From Sciurus carolinensis (Eukaryota; Chordata; Mammalia; Rodentia; Sciuridae): DNA of 64,000 nucleotides. This document shows, piece after piece, positions 24,001 to 38,100 of this stretch. The notes below the pieces were generated by a model. The model worked only from the letters and a program-made list of their open reading frames with translations, made no database searches and was not told the DNA's origin. The stretch is from positions 19,447,123 through 19,511,122 of the forward strand of contig NC_062224.1 of assembly GCF_902686445.1 (NCBI RefSeq). The letters run 5' to 3'. Each line of letters opens with the position of its first letter. Position 1 is the stretch's first letter. Made by a program: the position numbers and the translations under genes.

Positions 24001-27000
24001 TTGAACATTACTACTTATTGAGAAAAGATTTGGTTCTTTTTTCCTCCTATGTCAAGGACATTGGAATTTAAAACACTTAACAGCACTATACCCAAACATC
24101 ATGGGAGAAATTTTAAATATGTAAAAGAAGAAAAGATTTACATTAAGGTCTATAGTTCTGTTAATTCTTCTCTATGGTTCTGGGTTCAAACTCAGGTTCT
24201 TGCCCATGCTAGGCAAGTGCTCTACCACTGAACTTTATCCTCAGCCCAACATCTATATCTTTAATAGTTAAAACAACAAATATACAAATGGTCTTAAAAG
24301 GGATGAGTACTACTAAAAAAGCAACTTAGTCTGGGCTCAATGGTGCACACCTGTAATCCCACCAGCTCAGGAGGCTGAGGCAAGAGGATTGGCAGTTCAA
24401 AACCAGCCTAAGCAACTTGGTAAGGACCTAAGCAATTCAGTGAGACTCTGTCGCTAAATAAAATATATATTTTTTAAAAAGTGTGGGGGCTGGTGATGTG
24501 GCTCAGTGGTTAAGTACCTGAAAATTAATTAGTTCATTCATGAACACAAGTCAAACTACTTATCATAAATAGAGAATGAAGACTAAAATGGTTCACCCAA
24601 TCTCATATGCATTTCAGTCTATCTACTGTGATAGATAATAACTGGAAAACTTAAAAGGGTGCTGCTTATCCCTTTTACATAAGAGAAGAATAGATGATTT
24701 TGTCATTAAATGTATTAATTAGAAACTTGAGTTCTTTGGTAAAGGAAAAACACACCCATAATATTTAAACTCAGATTTTTAGAAATGGGTGTTAAGTGAA
24801 ATGCCCTGTTGCTTTTACCCATCTATTATTACTTAATGGGAGATGATGATGAAACATGGAAGACATCAATAAGGCCACCAGCAAACTAATGGTATACCTG
24901 CCCCTTCACTCACAGAAAGTTATTCAGTTTAAATAGTGTCCACTTTTTGGATCTGAAGATTTTTTGGAACACAAGGATTCTCACCACCTCAGGTTATTTC
25001 TAACAGAGATTCAGGGCACTTTCAGGAATTCCAAGCTATTTCTCAGACCTATTTGAGTTATCTTCTATCATCCCAAAGTCTGGAATTCTGGCCCTCAAAT
25101 TAAACAAATTCCTAATTCTAGATATAGTCAACCACCAGGCTGAAATTTTTCTGAAATGTCAATGCCTATCTGTCAAAGGTATACAGTATAAGCAAGTATT
25201 ATCTGTTTACCTTTTCACTGTCCTTTATATTAGCAAAGGGTTCAAAAAACATCAAACTTTAAGAGCATTATTTCCTCCTACCATAAGGCATAAAACTTAA
25301 GGAATATACAGTCATTTTCTTGTTGAGTGGATCAAAGGTGTACAAATCTATCAGATGCTCCCAAGGGAAAAAGTTTAAGTCTAACAAGTACCTGGAAATC
25401 CCCCAGATTACCCCCAAGATAATTTCCAAGGTAGCTTTAGTTTCAGGACCAGTATAGAATGTTTAATATGACATCTATAAAATGGACCTGTTCCCTTAGT
25501 TGCTGCTGAAAACTCTGTCTACCATCAGTTATAAAAATTTATGCATCATTTCAAATTATAAAACTAAAGTATTACCTTCTCCTTCTTTGATAATATAAAT
25601 GCACCAACCACTGGGCAATAAAAGGCCATATAATAGCAAAAGTTAATGCACCAGGAGACATCTCAAAGGGCCACCAAGATGGTCTCTGGGAAAATAAAAT
25701 AAACTTGTCACTAATCTATTGAATATTACATTATAAACTTAACAGCATACTTAATTCATAATTTTTAAAATATAAAAATCCTTGTGAAGGGAAAGCGATA
25801 TTCTGTATTTCAGGATGTAATTTGGTAAACTTTCAGGAGTATTTCAAACTTAAACAGAAAACAAATATTTTTTAACTTCAAGACTTTAAAGGATAGAATT
25901 CATTTTAAATGTTGTAAGCATCTCAAAATGTAATCTAAATGTATTATAACTTATTTTTTTAAAACCCTGGTACTCAGATTTGAGGAATAAAAATCTTACC
26001 TGTGAAGAAGGTTGATTACTAGTCTGCAAGGTTGATGATTTTGCCTGTGAATACAAATGAAAGTGACTCAGTCTGACAAAAGGAAAAAAATAGTAATTTT
26101 TAAAATTTCCTGCCCTTTAAAAAGAAATCTAAAGAATTAGTCTATTCTCTGTATTTCTGCTGTTTTGATTATTCTGAAACACATACGGCCAAAGGACAAA
26201 AATCCTCAAAACCATGAGCTAAACAAATATCTGTAACACTTTTATTTTATTGTTCAAATTATATAAAAATTATCAAAATAAAACCTCAAATCAGGGCTAG
26301 GGCTGTAGCTCAGTGGTGGAGCACCTGCCTCAAAAGTGTGAGGCATTGGGTTCAATCCAATAAACTAAAACTAAATAAATCACATAAAACTAAATAAATA
26401 AAGACATTGTGTCCATCTACAACTACAAAAAAAAAAAAAAAGCACACACACACCTCAAATTTACTTTATTACTTCTTTAATTGTCTTACTACATCACCTA
26501 CTCAAATTTTTTAATTAATTCCTTTGTTTCCATACAAATCAGCAATTTACAAGCACATTTGAGAACTGCAACCTTGATTATTAACTAAAATAGACTGTAA
26601 ACAATGTCCAAAGACCTGTGTGGGGAATTTGTGGCAAGTTATAGCAAAAGAAATATATAATAGGTATGAGAAAAGAACTGTTAGTATTAAAGTTTATTAA
26701 GTGAAAAGCAGTGTATGTGTGTGTGTGTGTAAGTGTGTATGTGTTTCCCATGCTGAGAAATTGAGTCCAAGACCTCACACATGCTAGGCAAATGCTCTAC
26801 CAGTAAGCTACACCCTTAGCCCGAGAAGCAGTATAAATTAAGCAGAAATTTTTCAATTAATTCAGGAAACAAAGTCTAATTTGGGTTCATTCCAAAAACA
26901 AGTTTCCTTAGAGTTATTAGAAACTTATTATTCCAGTTTTCTCTACTTATTAATAATATTAGAGAAGTGGAATGAAGATTAATGAGATCATTCATTCATT

Positions 27001-30000
27001 GAATAAATGTTTACTGAGATCTATTATATACCAGTCACTATTCTGGGCACTACAGATACAGGAAGAAGCAAAATGACAAATATCACTGCCTTAATGGAAC
27101 ATGTATTCCAGGGTAGGGATACTGATAATAACAAATGAAGTAACAAATATATACCATGACCAGGGGTGAAAAATGCCATAAGGAATTTATGGAAAAATGC
27201 CATAAAAATAAAACAGAGAAGTCATATGAGACATAGCAGAGGAATGGAAGCCTGCAAGCAATTTTGTTTTTTTCTTTTTTGTAGTGATGAGGACTGTACA
27301 GGAAGACCAAGCATTCTACTACTGAGCTCTACCCAAAGCATATTGCAAGCAATTTTAAATCAACTGTTTGAGTAAGGCTCAAAATTGTGGCTAACAGAGG
27401 GAACAGCCTTCTGTGTAGAAGTAGAAGTTCAAAGACCCAGGGTGGGACAGAGTCTACTGGCAACCTCAAGGAACAACTAGAAGGCCAATGTGATGAAGTA
27501 GAGTGAGTTAGAATAGCAGCAAAGTGGGGCAGAAGGAAGGCAAGTTTTTAAAGTCTATGTTATGAGTAATATGATTTCAAGTAGCCCAGTATGAATATGG
27601 CTTACAGTGCAACTAAATTAGATGCCTCTGGATGCTGCCATTAGTCCCATTAGTGTTATACTGTGAGTTAAAGTCGTAGTACACTCAAGCTGAACACTTC
27701 AAGCGCTAAAAGAATGAAGACAAGGTAATCACTCTTATGTTGTTAATTTACTACTGCCTTGTAAGCATAATAATATTCAACCAAGAAATTTACCTACGGC
27801 ACTTCTCCAGACTAAATGTAATAAAGGGTAAAAATACAAAATTGGGCTCCTAGGTATCCAGTAACTTATCCAAGGGCATATTAGTCCATGTGATTTGGAC
27901 TGAAATTCAAGGTGACCAAACTCCAAAGTGACAAAAAGAACAACTACTATTCATTAAAGCAGAAAAATCTAACAAACGCTAAAGTGAATCAGAACTATTG
28001 AATGGAATTTGGCTTACAGCTAACAAGTAACCAGCACTAACTGGGCACAGTGGCACATGTCTATAATCCTAGTGACTCAGCAGGCTGAGGCAGGAGGATA
28101 GTGTGTGAGGCCAATCATAGCAACCTAGCAAGACCCTACTCAAAGTAAAAAACAGGAAGGGCTGGGGATATAGCTCAGTGGTAGAATTCTCAGGGGTTTA
28201 ATCCCCAGTACCAAAAAAAAAAAAAAAAAAAAAAAGTAATCAGCACTACTTGCATAATTAAGATTACAGTTTGGGTTTTGCTTCAAAGATATTTATCTGT
28301 ATATAACAAGTAACTTTTATGTAATTTCTAATTATTTAGAAAGTCACAGTCTAATATTTTATTGCTAGATTAAAATAAAGGATCACTGATGGCTTTTATA
28401 TTTCCTCTGAGGTGTTGGGGATCTGACCCAGTCCTCAAACATGAAAGGTAAATACTCTACCACTGAGCTACATCCCTAGCCTACCCCTCCCAAACTCACC
28501 CCTTGTTTTTTGAAACTCTTTTTTTGTTTTGTTGTTTTTTTTTTTTTTTTTTTTTTTTTTGGTGGTGCTGGGGATTGAACCCAGGGCCTTGTGCTTGCAA
28601 GGTAAGCACTCTACTGACTGAGCTATCTCCCCAGCCTGAAACTCATTTTGAAAGGAAAAACTTAAACAATATAGGTTGCACATTTGCTAATACAAAAATC
28701 TAAAATCCAAAATGTTCCAAATCCAAAACTTTTTGAGCACTTTTTTGAATGCCAACACAACACTCAAAGGTTGTAGATTTTGAAGCATTTCCAATTTCAG
28801 ATTTCTAGACTATGGATGCTCAACTGATAGAGTCTATGGAAATATTCCAAACTACAAAAAACTCTGAAATCTGAAACACTTGTGTTCCCAAGCATTTTGA
28901 ATAAGGGATACTCGACCTGTAGTAATCCATTGCAAAGGAAATATGAAATCAGAAAATTACTTAAATTAGGTCCTTTTTAAGGTTGTGAACCTCCTGAGGG
29001 AGGAACCACGTTGTCTTATTACTTTCATTATTACCATCATTATCATCATTTCATATTGACTGTACTTGGTGCTTACTATAATATTCTAGGCATTGTTTAA
29101 AATGTTTTATTTACTCTTCTGAGCAAGCTATGAAGTACACACTATTAACATTCTCATTTTATAGCTAAGAAAACTCAGCTATAGAGAAGTTAAGTAATCT
29201 GACCTGAGATCACACAGTTAAGTGTTAGGATCAGGAGAGTTTTTTTGACTCAAATATTTGACTCAAATATTTGTTGAGTGAAAGAACCTAAGGAATCATC
29301 TTACAAAAAATAATAAACCTCAGGCATCTTTCTGCAGTAGAAAGTATTACATTAAGAAATCACAAGACCTTAGTTACAGACTTTGCTACTAATTAATATA
29401 GCCTCCCAGTATCTTAGTTTCTTTTTCTGTTAAACAAGGATGTTAAAACTAAGTCTCCTTTGGTTCTATAATCTACTACCATTCTATCATCAATTTACTA
29501 TCATAAGTAACCCAAGTAAATTATGCAAATTTTAAAAAAGTTCTTTATCATATCAAAATCATTTTTTTATCATATAGGCCTTCCTATATGATAAGCACAA
29601 ATTCTACCACTGAGCTATAGCTCCAGGACCTCAAAATTTTTTTAAAAAGAATTTGTTAAGACAATAGTGAGGGGCTGGGGTTGTGATTCAGTGGTAGAGC
29701 ACTTGCCAAGCATGTGTGAGGTACTGGTTTCGATTCTCAGCACCTCATATAAAAAAATAAAAAGAATAGAAGGTCCATTGACAACTTAAAACATAAAAAA
29801 AAAGACAACAGTCAAAAAATAAAACCTATAAATAATTAAATAAATATCAGAATTTTATCAGAATTTCAGTACCATTAAAGACATTAAATATATACAAAAT
29901 ATTCTTTTTAAAAATAAAATTGCAGAATGAGAAAAACAGACTGCCTGAAACAATAATGTTCACTAATAACTAAACAAAGGAGGCTTTTCTGTATGGGTAG

Positions 30001-31204
30001 CTCTTTTTTGCTTCTCTTAAGATAACTCTATATTATCCTAGGAAAAGTGTAATGGGATAATAGGCCTTAAATACATTTTATTTCTCAAGCACATAGAAAA
30101 TACTACAATTTTCTTACTAATGAAAGATACAAATAAAGTTTATTTGATGTCAACAACTTACATTTACATGTATAAATAAGAATGTTGCGTTATTTATTTA
30201 AGGCATTATTCTTTTTTCCTTTTCCAAATTTAATTTTCTTTTTATTTGTTGTTTTTTAAAAAATAAACTGGGCCTGGGGTTTTAGCTCAATGGTAGAGTG
30301 CTTGCCTAGCATGTGTTAGGCACTGGGATTGATTTTCAGCACCGCATATAAATAAATTTTCAAAAAATGTCCATCAACAACTAAAAACTATTTTACAAAA
30401 ATAAAAAAATAAACTGGGTTTAATTTTCTCATCTCAAACTTTTTTTTAATGTGAAAGAGACTCTGAAACACTGGATCATACATATGTGGCACTATTTTTA
30501 ACTTCTTTTTTATTACAAGTCCTGTTGAGACTCTGATAAAGACAAATCCTTCCCACTCAAAAATCAAACAGAAGTTTGCATAGTATTTTAAGGTATTCAT
30601 AGACTCCTGAAAATCTAGGGATTCACAATCCAATTGATAATAAAATATAATTGAGAATCTTTGGGATACATATATACCATTGAGAAACCTTATAATAACT
30701 GAGTAAGTTACTATTAGATAAAGGGTAAGATATTCACAATGAGCTGGGCAGGATGGCACATGTTCATAACGCCAGCAATTCAGGAGGCTGAAGCAGGGGC
30801 ATCACGGGCTGGGGTTGTAGCTCAGTGGTAGAGCACTTGCCTAGCACACATGAGGCCTTGGGTTCAATGCTCAGCACCAGATAGAGAGATAGAGAGATAG
30901 AGAGATAGATAAAATAAAGGTACTGTGTCCAGCTACAACTAAAAAAAAAATTTAAAAAAAGCTTGAGTTAAGACTCCACAATTTAGCAGAGAGACTGTCT
31001 CAAATTAAAAAATAAAAAGAGCTGAAGAGGTAGGTCAGGGGAAAAGCATCCCTGGGTTCAATCTCCAATACTAAAAAAAAAAAAAAAAAAAAATTTAAAA
31101 AGGTTAATTAGAAAGCCTGTAGTTATCCATTTGTTTATGTGTCTACATGCAATCAATGTGTTTATCTCGCAATGGAAGATTACTGCAATGGAAGTAGCAA
31201 TTAT

Positions 31205-31250
<46 letters not shown>

Positions 31251-32134
31251 GGTGCTGGGGATCGAACCCCTAATACCAAGTACCCAGTTCCTACTTCCAA
31301 CATGGTACTGCTAAACTTCACACTTTGAAAATTTTCTACTATTTTAAGTGGTATTCAGCTTTTAGGTCAGTCTTACTATTTTCAAAAGTAGATTCTTCTT
31401 AGTTTTTACAAAAATCACTTAAATTTGGGTTAATGTATGAAAATGTATGATATGTATAAATCTAAAAAACTGTTTTGCAGGATCCATAAACAGAAGAACA
31501 TTTAATTAGTTTTTTATTTGTTATACTTAAAATTCAGAAGCTTACCTGCGAAGCGGTTAGTGTTTCCAGTTTATGGAGTCTCTGAAGGACATTCTGCATG
31601 TCCTCTTGCAATCTCATGAGCACTAGAGCAATCTGCTCATTGAGGCTGCCTCTTGATCCCCTGTCTGAGCCCCAACGTTCTCCATCACCTCCACTTCCCA
31701 CTTGCCCACCCTTGGTTCCTTCGCTCCAATGTGGCATCCTATGCCCTATTTTAAGAGAGTAAGAAAAAGTTGGTTTTAAATAAAACTTACAGAAATAGAA
31801 ATAGTATGTTTTATTCATTTTCCTCTGCTATTTCTTTATGATCTAAATCTCCAGCGTAGAGTAGAAATAATCAGGAAGTAGACAAAATAAACTCTTAGGA
31901 TTAAAGAAATAAATATATAAACTTCTATTTATATTGACATTCTAAATGTTTTTTGCTAATGTTTAACATATATTAGTACATGACTATATGCATATAATTC
32001 TCAAACAAAATACATGTTCAGAGTCCTTGCTAAAAAATTCTTGACTAAAAGGGTAACAAGACTGGGGGCTGGGGTTGTAGCTTAGTGGTAGAGTGCTTGC
32101 CTAGTATGTATGAGGCACTGGGTTCGATTCTCAG

Positions 32135-32180
<46 letters not shown>

Positions 32181-35100
32181 GTCCATCAGCAACTAAAAAA
32201 TATTTAAAAAAAATAAAAGGTAACAAGAAAAAAAAAACAAGATCGTTTCTCTAGAATGTTAAAACTTACATTAAATAAGTCATGTTTCCCTTTTTGGTCA
32301 TTTTTGGTTTTCATTACATTGTCTTACAAAATATTTTTAAATGTGTTTTTCTTATAACTGCACACTTTTAATACATATTAAAAACTAACTACTATTGAGA
32401 TTTTGATAGCATTGTTCATTCTATTTTTCCTTTCTTTTTTCTTAAGATCTGTCCTTTTTTGAGCTGGAGCTTTGGCTCAGTGGTACAGCGCTTGCCTGGC
32501 ATGTGCGAGGCCCTGGGTTTGATACTTAGCACCACACATAAATAAATAAAATTAAAAGATCCATTGTCAATTAAAAAAATATTTTAAAAAAAATTTGTCC
32601 TTTCTTTATATGTGTATTTTTTAGTTGTAGATAGACACAATACCTTTATTTTATTTATTTATTTTAATGTGGTGCTGAGGATCAAACCCAGTGCCTCACA
32701 CATGCTAAGCAAGCGCTCTACCACTGAGCTACAACCCCAGCCCCTCCATTCTTTTTTCTATGCGTATATTTATGAAATTGGCATTACACTTGTCTTTTTA
32801 AAGCATATTATGAACATTTCTGCATTATTAAATGTTATTCCAAAAATATTTAAATGATTGCATAAATTTCCTAGTTAAGCCAGGAAGTAATTCACTCATT
32901 CTCCACTTTTGGATGCTTAGGATGATTCCAAATTTTTGTTATTACAAATAACAACTGCAAGGAATGCCTTTGAATGCAAATTCTTACCCAAATTTCCATT
33001 GATTTCTTTAGGACAGATTCTAAGAATAATAATTCCTGGATAAAAGGATAAAAACTTTTTCAAGGTACTTAATGAGTATCGCCACCCTTTTTTTAGAAGA
33101 ATTGAGTTTTATGCTACTCTGTGTAAAAGTACTACCACATTACCCTACCCTTGCAGATCTTTCCTCCACACCAGGAGCCTTAAGTGCCTTTGGCAGTCAA
33201 AAACAATTATCCCTGAGCAATTATTCCCTCTTCCTTTCCCAAGTCTTCCTGATCAGAAACAAAAGGGGAAGACTAAGTGTGAAAGCAAACCCCAGTTTCT
33301 TCAAGTTCTGGCTTGTTCACTGTGGAAGTAACTGGCTCGATATATGAAGTTCAGGGAACCAGATGCTAGGTTACCCAGCATCTGGTTCTCTCTTCGTTTA
33401 TACCTTTTGGTATAAAAGATGATGGGTTCTATCACATTATTCTCCATTCTCCAGCCTTCTTCTCAACCACAGGTGAGGGAAAAAAAAGTCTCAGTTATTC
33501 TTTTTATTTATACAAAGGGGTTTCTAGAGGATACTATAAATTCTTTTACTCAAACCACTATCGCTTACAGTTTACGTCCCAATATATTGAAGAGATTTTT
33601 TTCCCAAATTTCATCAACTTGCCTTCCTCCTCATTTAACTACTTTCTACAGAGGATGGGTTAGAATTTCCCATATATTCCAGAACAGATCCTTCATTTTC
33701 TTAGTAATTGTCTGCTGCTCTGCTGACACTTAGCAAAGTTTATAGTATAAGACCAACTTCATTATCTAATTTCAGGGCTATGCCATGTATTTGGATATTT
33801 TTATATTCTTTTCATTCATTTAGTCAGGGTATTATGACCATGCATACATTTGATGTCTCTAATAATCCCCAGAGCCTACTTTCAACATTTAATGAACAAA
33901 TGGGAATGAGTAAAGTGGTACAAGGGTATTAAACTACTTTTTTTTTTGTATTGGGGCTTGAACCCAGGGGCGTTTAACCACTGAGTTATATCCCCCGGTC
34001 TTTTTTAATTTTGAAATAGGGTCTCACTAAGTTGCTTAAGGCCTCGCTAAGTTGATGAGACCGTCTTTAAACTTGTGATCCTCCTGCCTCAGCCTCCCAA
34101 GCTGCAGAGGTGTAACCCAATGGTTGAGCACTTGCCTAGCATTTATACGGCTCTGGGTTTAATACCCAGCACAGCAAAAAATAAAAAAATAAAAAAAATA
34201 AAGTTAAATATAAATTATTAGGTACTTATCAAAAGTACCATTTCTTAAATTGAAATCTGAAGAAAAGGGTAGTCAAATATCTAAAAAGTGAAGGCAAAAG
34301 ACCATGATAGAAAAGGCGTATAGAAAGACACAGAGATTGAAGGAGCAAGCTAGATGTGAGAGTGGAAACATTTCCTTTGCTTATTCAAGGCAGATGCTTA
34401 AAAGAATGATTTGAAAATAAAAAAAAGGAAGAAGAAGGTGATAAAGGCAAGGACTACAAAGAACAAGATGGAATTAACTTCCACAAGTTTAATTCACAAG
34501 TCAAGTTCAGGCTTTCTAGAAAGACCAAAAAAAGTACTGTACGTTCTTGAACAGGTATTTAATATGCCTTACAAACACATTAAAAGAAAAACCAGGCACA
34601 GTGGTGCATGCCTATAATCCCAGCGACTCAGGAGGCTGAGGCAGAAGAACTGCAAGTTCAAAGCAAGGGTCAACAACTTAGCAAGGTCCTAACCAACTTA
34701 GCAACTTAGTGAGACCCTGTCTCTAAATAAATATTTTTTAAAAGGGCTGGGGGTGTGGCTTAGTGGTTGAATGCCCCTGGGTTCAATCCCTGGTACCAAA
34801 AATAAAAATATTAATTAGGGCTGTGGATGTAGTGCTCCTGGCTTCAATCCCTGGTACATAATAATAATAATAAGAATATAAATAAATAAAAAGGAGCTGA
34901 GGATGTAGCTCAGTGGTAGAGTACTCCCAGGTTCAAACCCCAGTACCCCCCCACATGCATACACACATTAAAAGAGAAAATATTACTCAGAGAAAAGACT
35001 GAAAGAGTGAAAAAAGAAAAACAGTCCTAAAAATGAAAGGCCTCAATGCAGGCACAGTGGCTTGCATCTATAGTCCCAGTTACTTGGGAGGTTGAGACAG

Positions 35101-38100
35101 GAAGATCACTTGAGCATAGGAGTTTAGGCAAGGGAGTGAGACCCCCATCTCAAGTAAAAATTAAAAAAATAAATAAAAAGAGGTCTCTGTCATCAGTGAA
35201 AAATGAAAACTATGGTTTGGCTATGAAAACAATAAGAAATACAGGGACATATTTACAGGCTTATATGCTGGACCAACTATAGAAAGGGAGGAGTATCATT
35301 AGGAGTGCCCCCCAACCTCAGGATTTTACTTTTCAAATGCTTACATTTTTTTGATATAAAGAGTTGAATAACTGGTCAGGTGCAGTGGCACATGCCTGTT
35401 ACCCCAGTCACACAGGAGGCTGAGGAAGGAGAATCCCAAGTTCTGGGTGCTAAGGCCCTAAACAACTCGGTGAGACTCTGCCTCAAAATAAAAAATAAAA
35501 AGAGCTGGGCATATAGCTCAGCAATAAAGTACCTCTGGGTTCAATCCCCAGTACAAAAATAAATAATAAGGTACATAATTTTTCATCTTTATTTCACACT
35601 TAAACATCATAAATGGATGTCTTTGTTTTTGTATGAGTTTTTGAGACAGAATCTCTCTGTTGCCCAGGCTGACCTCAAAACTCATGAACTCAAGTGATTC
35701 TCTTGCCTCAACCTCCCGGATGGCTAGGACTACAGCCATGCACTACCACACCCATTTTGCCCTTCTTTGTCTTGATGCTTTTTGGCCTAACATTAATCTT
35801 CCTGATGTCAAAATTAAATTGCCTTTAATTTGCATACATGAGGTAGCTTTGTCTATCCTTTTATTTTCTACTTTTTTGAATAGTCTACCTCTTGTAGACT
35901 ACAGTATAAAGTTATGTTTTGCTTTGCCAACCAAGGAACACCTTCTTTAAGCAGGTGAGTACCACCAGTTTATTTTTTGCAGTGCTAGGGATTAAACCTA
36001 GGGCCTCACGCATGCTAGGCAAGCACACTAGCAACTCTTAGCAAATAAATTCGATCTAAGACCTTTTTTACCACACATTGTTCTGTAGGCTGTGAAATTT
36101 ATCTTACTATGATTTGCTTTTGTTACTTTTTAAAAAAATGTGTCATGTGTTTTTTTTGTTTGTTTGTTTGTTGATAAATTAGGAAGGTTTATATAGATAT
36201 TCCTTCACCTAAGTTGGTGTTATATCTCAATAAACCCATTGTTAAGTTCAAAGTCTTGTAAGTTGAAAATACATTTAATATGCCTAACCTACCAAACAGT
36301 CAGCACAATCAGTACACTGGAGAAGATCCATTATTTACCCTCCTGACTGCATGGATGACTGCGGGCTAAGGCTTCCAACTATTGCTCAGAATCTTTAAAA
36401 AATACCTTACCATATAATGCTAGCCTAGAAAAAAAATCAAAATTCTAAATTTGAAGGTTTCTACTGAATGCATAGATTCTACTTATGGTTTTTCAACTTT
36501 ATGATGGCATAAAAATATACTCATTTAGGCACTTGTTTTTCACTTTCAGTACAGGATCCAATAAATGACATGAGATAGTCAATGCTTTATTATAAAATAG
36601 GCCTTATATTAGTTAATTTTGCCCAACTACAGGCTAATATAAGTGTTCTGAGCACACTGTAGGCTAGGCAAAGATACAATGTTCAGTAAATTAAATGTAT
36701 TAAATGCATATTCAAGTTATAATGTTCTCAACTTACAATGGGCTTATTGGTTTGTAGCGCCATTGTAAATTGATGAGCATCTGTATTTTGTTCAAATAGT
36801 TATTTTAAAATCATAATTTTCTTTTCCTTTTTTTATCCCCCAAGTGGTAAGGATTAAACCCAAGGCTTCATGCATGCTAAGTACATATTCTACCATCAAG
36901 CTACACCCCTAGTCCGAAGTCATAATGTTCTATAGCACCTTGGATTTTTTTTTTTCTTCATTCTTTTTTCAGAATATCTGTTTATTTCTTACCAGAAACA
37001 ATTATAATGAGAACATTTATTTTACTTCCCCACTCAACTCTATTCTGTTACCTGATGACATCACTATTCCAAATGTTTATCTTTACATTGTTAAATGTTC
37101 TTTCATCCCTGTTACTTGATTTTTCAGGTTTAAATGATCTCTTTTGACCTAAGTGGGGAAATGTAAAAAAGGTAAAACACTCAGATTTCTACCTGGGGGA
37201 TGGGAAGAGAAGCATCATCAGCACAGTTGAAGAAGAGATTATTCAGGGGAGAACATAAATTTGGTTACCCCAAAAAATTGCATAAAAGATTTAGAAATAG
37301 AAAGGTTTTCCCTTATGCCTTCAGAGATCATACATTATGCCCACAGAGTCAAAGGAGGAAACCTGACAAAGAAAAACTGACAGATGTTATTAACTTTCAG
37401 CTTTACAATAACCTCTACATATTGAACATACTAGTGCTTCTTTTGTTTAAGAACTTTCCCACTTTACCAATTAGTTTACAGTTAGTGAGGAAGAAGAAAA
37501 GAGAATACACACCTCTCCCTCTTCTGACATTAGAGAATTCCTCATTTTCTCCACCTCGCTTCTCACGATGTGGTGCTCCACTGTTATTTCTGCCATCCTC
37601 TCCTCCATGCTTTACTTCACCTTTTCCTTCAACTGTTACCACCTGCATATTCCCAATGTTGCCACTTCCAGGAGATCCTTGAACATCTTCAGGAAAACCA
37701 GAATTTTCCAACGGCTGATTGCGATCACCACCCAAGTAATATTGAAATGGTCCATTGTTTGATGTAAAACTGTCTAAAGACTACAAATTTAAAATGACAC
37801 TTCATTAAAAACTATAAATTGTGATATACCATAAAGTTTCATGGCACTAGAAATACTGTCTTTCTAAAATGTTATTTCATGTTATTATTGGAAAAATTCC
37901 TCATCTAAGAAATTTCTTCAATTCATAGCCAACTTCCTATATGCAGTTTAAAAAAAAAAAAAAACAGGAGTGATTTTGTCCATGAGTAAAGAACTGAGAC
38001 ATTTTCACAGTGCATTGGTCTCATGAGTCAATCATTCATCCAAGAAACATGTAAACCTCAATGCTTATCTTAATTACTATCTTAAACTCTAGGGGTACTC

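Larger units (their letters stand above)
21001..25575 (-). other. ACBD5 intron 12
   Basis: Contains a B1-ID at 21203, an L2-like piece at 21550-21745, and ID copies at 22793, 22921, 23401, 23852, 24165 and 24329. 21750-22790 and 24530-25575 show nothing I recognise. Confidence 0.8.
26045..31545 (-). other. ACBD5 intron 10
   Basis: Repeat-rich intron with ID and B1-ID copies, an L2 piece, a TIR-flanked DNA transposon at 28668-28922 and a MIR at 29040-29265. 27350-28030 and 30400-30740 contain only AT-rich sequence and chance open frames. Confidence 0.8.
31746..37512 (-). other. ACBD5 intron 9
   Basis: Dense with SINEs of both orientations, an old reverse L1 at 32880-33140, two hairpins at 33356-33416 and a TIR-type DNA transposon at 36183-36788. 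33420-33935, 34200-34590 and 36920-37510 have nothing I recognise. Confidence 0.8.

Noticed and set aside
30388..30759. 123-codon frame on the - strand
   Set aside because: It starts inside a B1 SINE, has no family resemblance, lies in an ACBD5 intron and shows no splice or initiation context. Consistent with chance in AT-rich sequence.
33072..33932. Three neighbouring open frames of 74-104 codons on the + strand
   Set aside because: They partly overlap an old antisense L1 and are in different frames. No protein similarity recognised and no exon structure.
37200..37682. 160-codon frame on the + strand
   Set aside because: Its second half is the antisense of ACBD5 exon 9 and the first half is intron. 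No recognisable domain.
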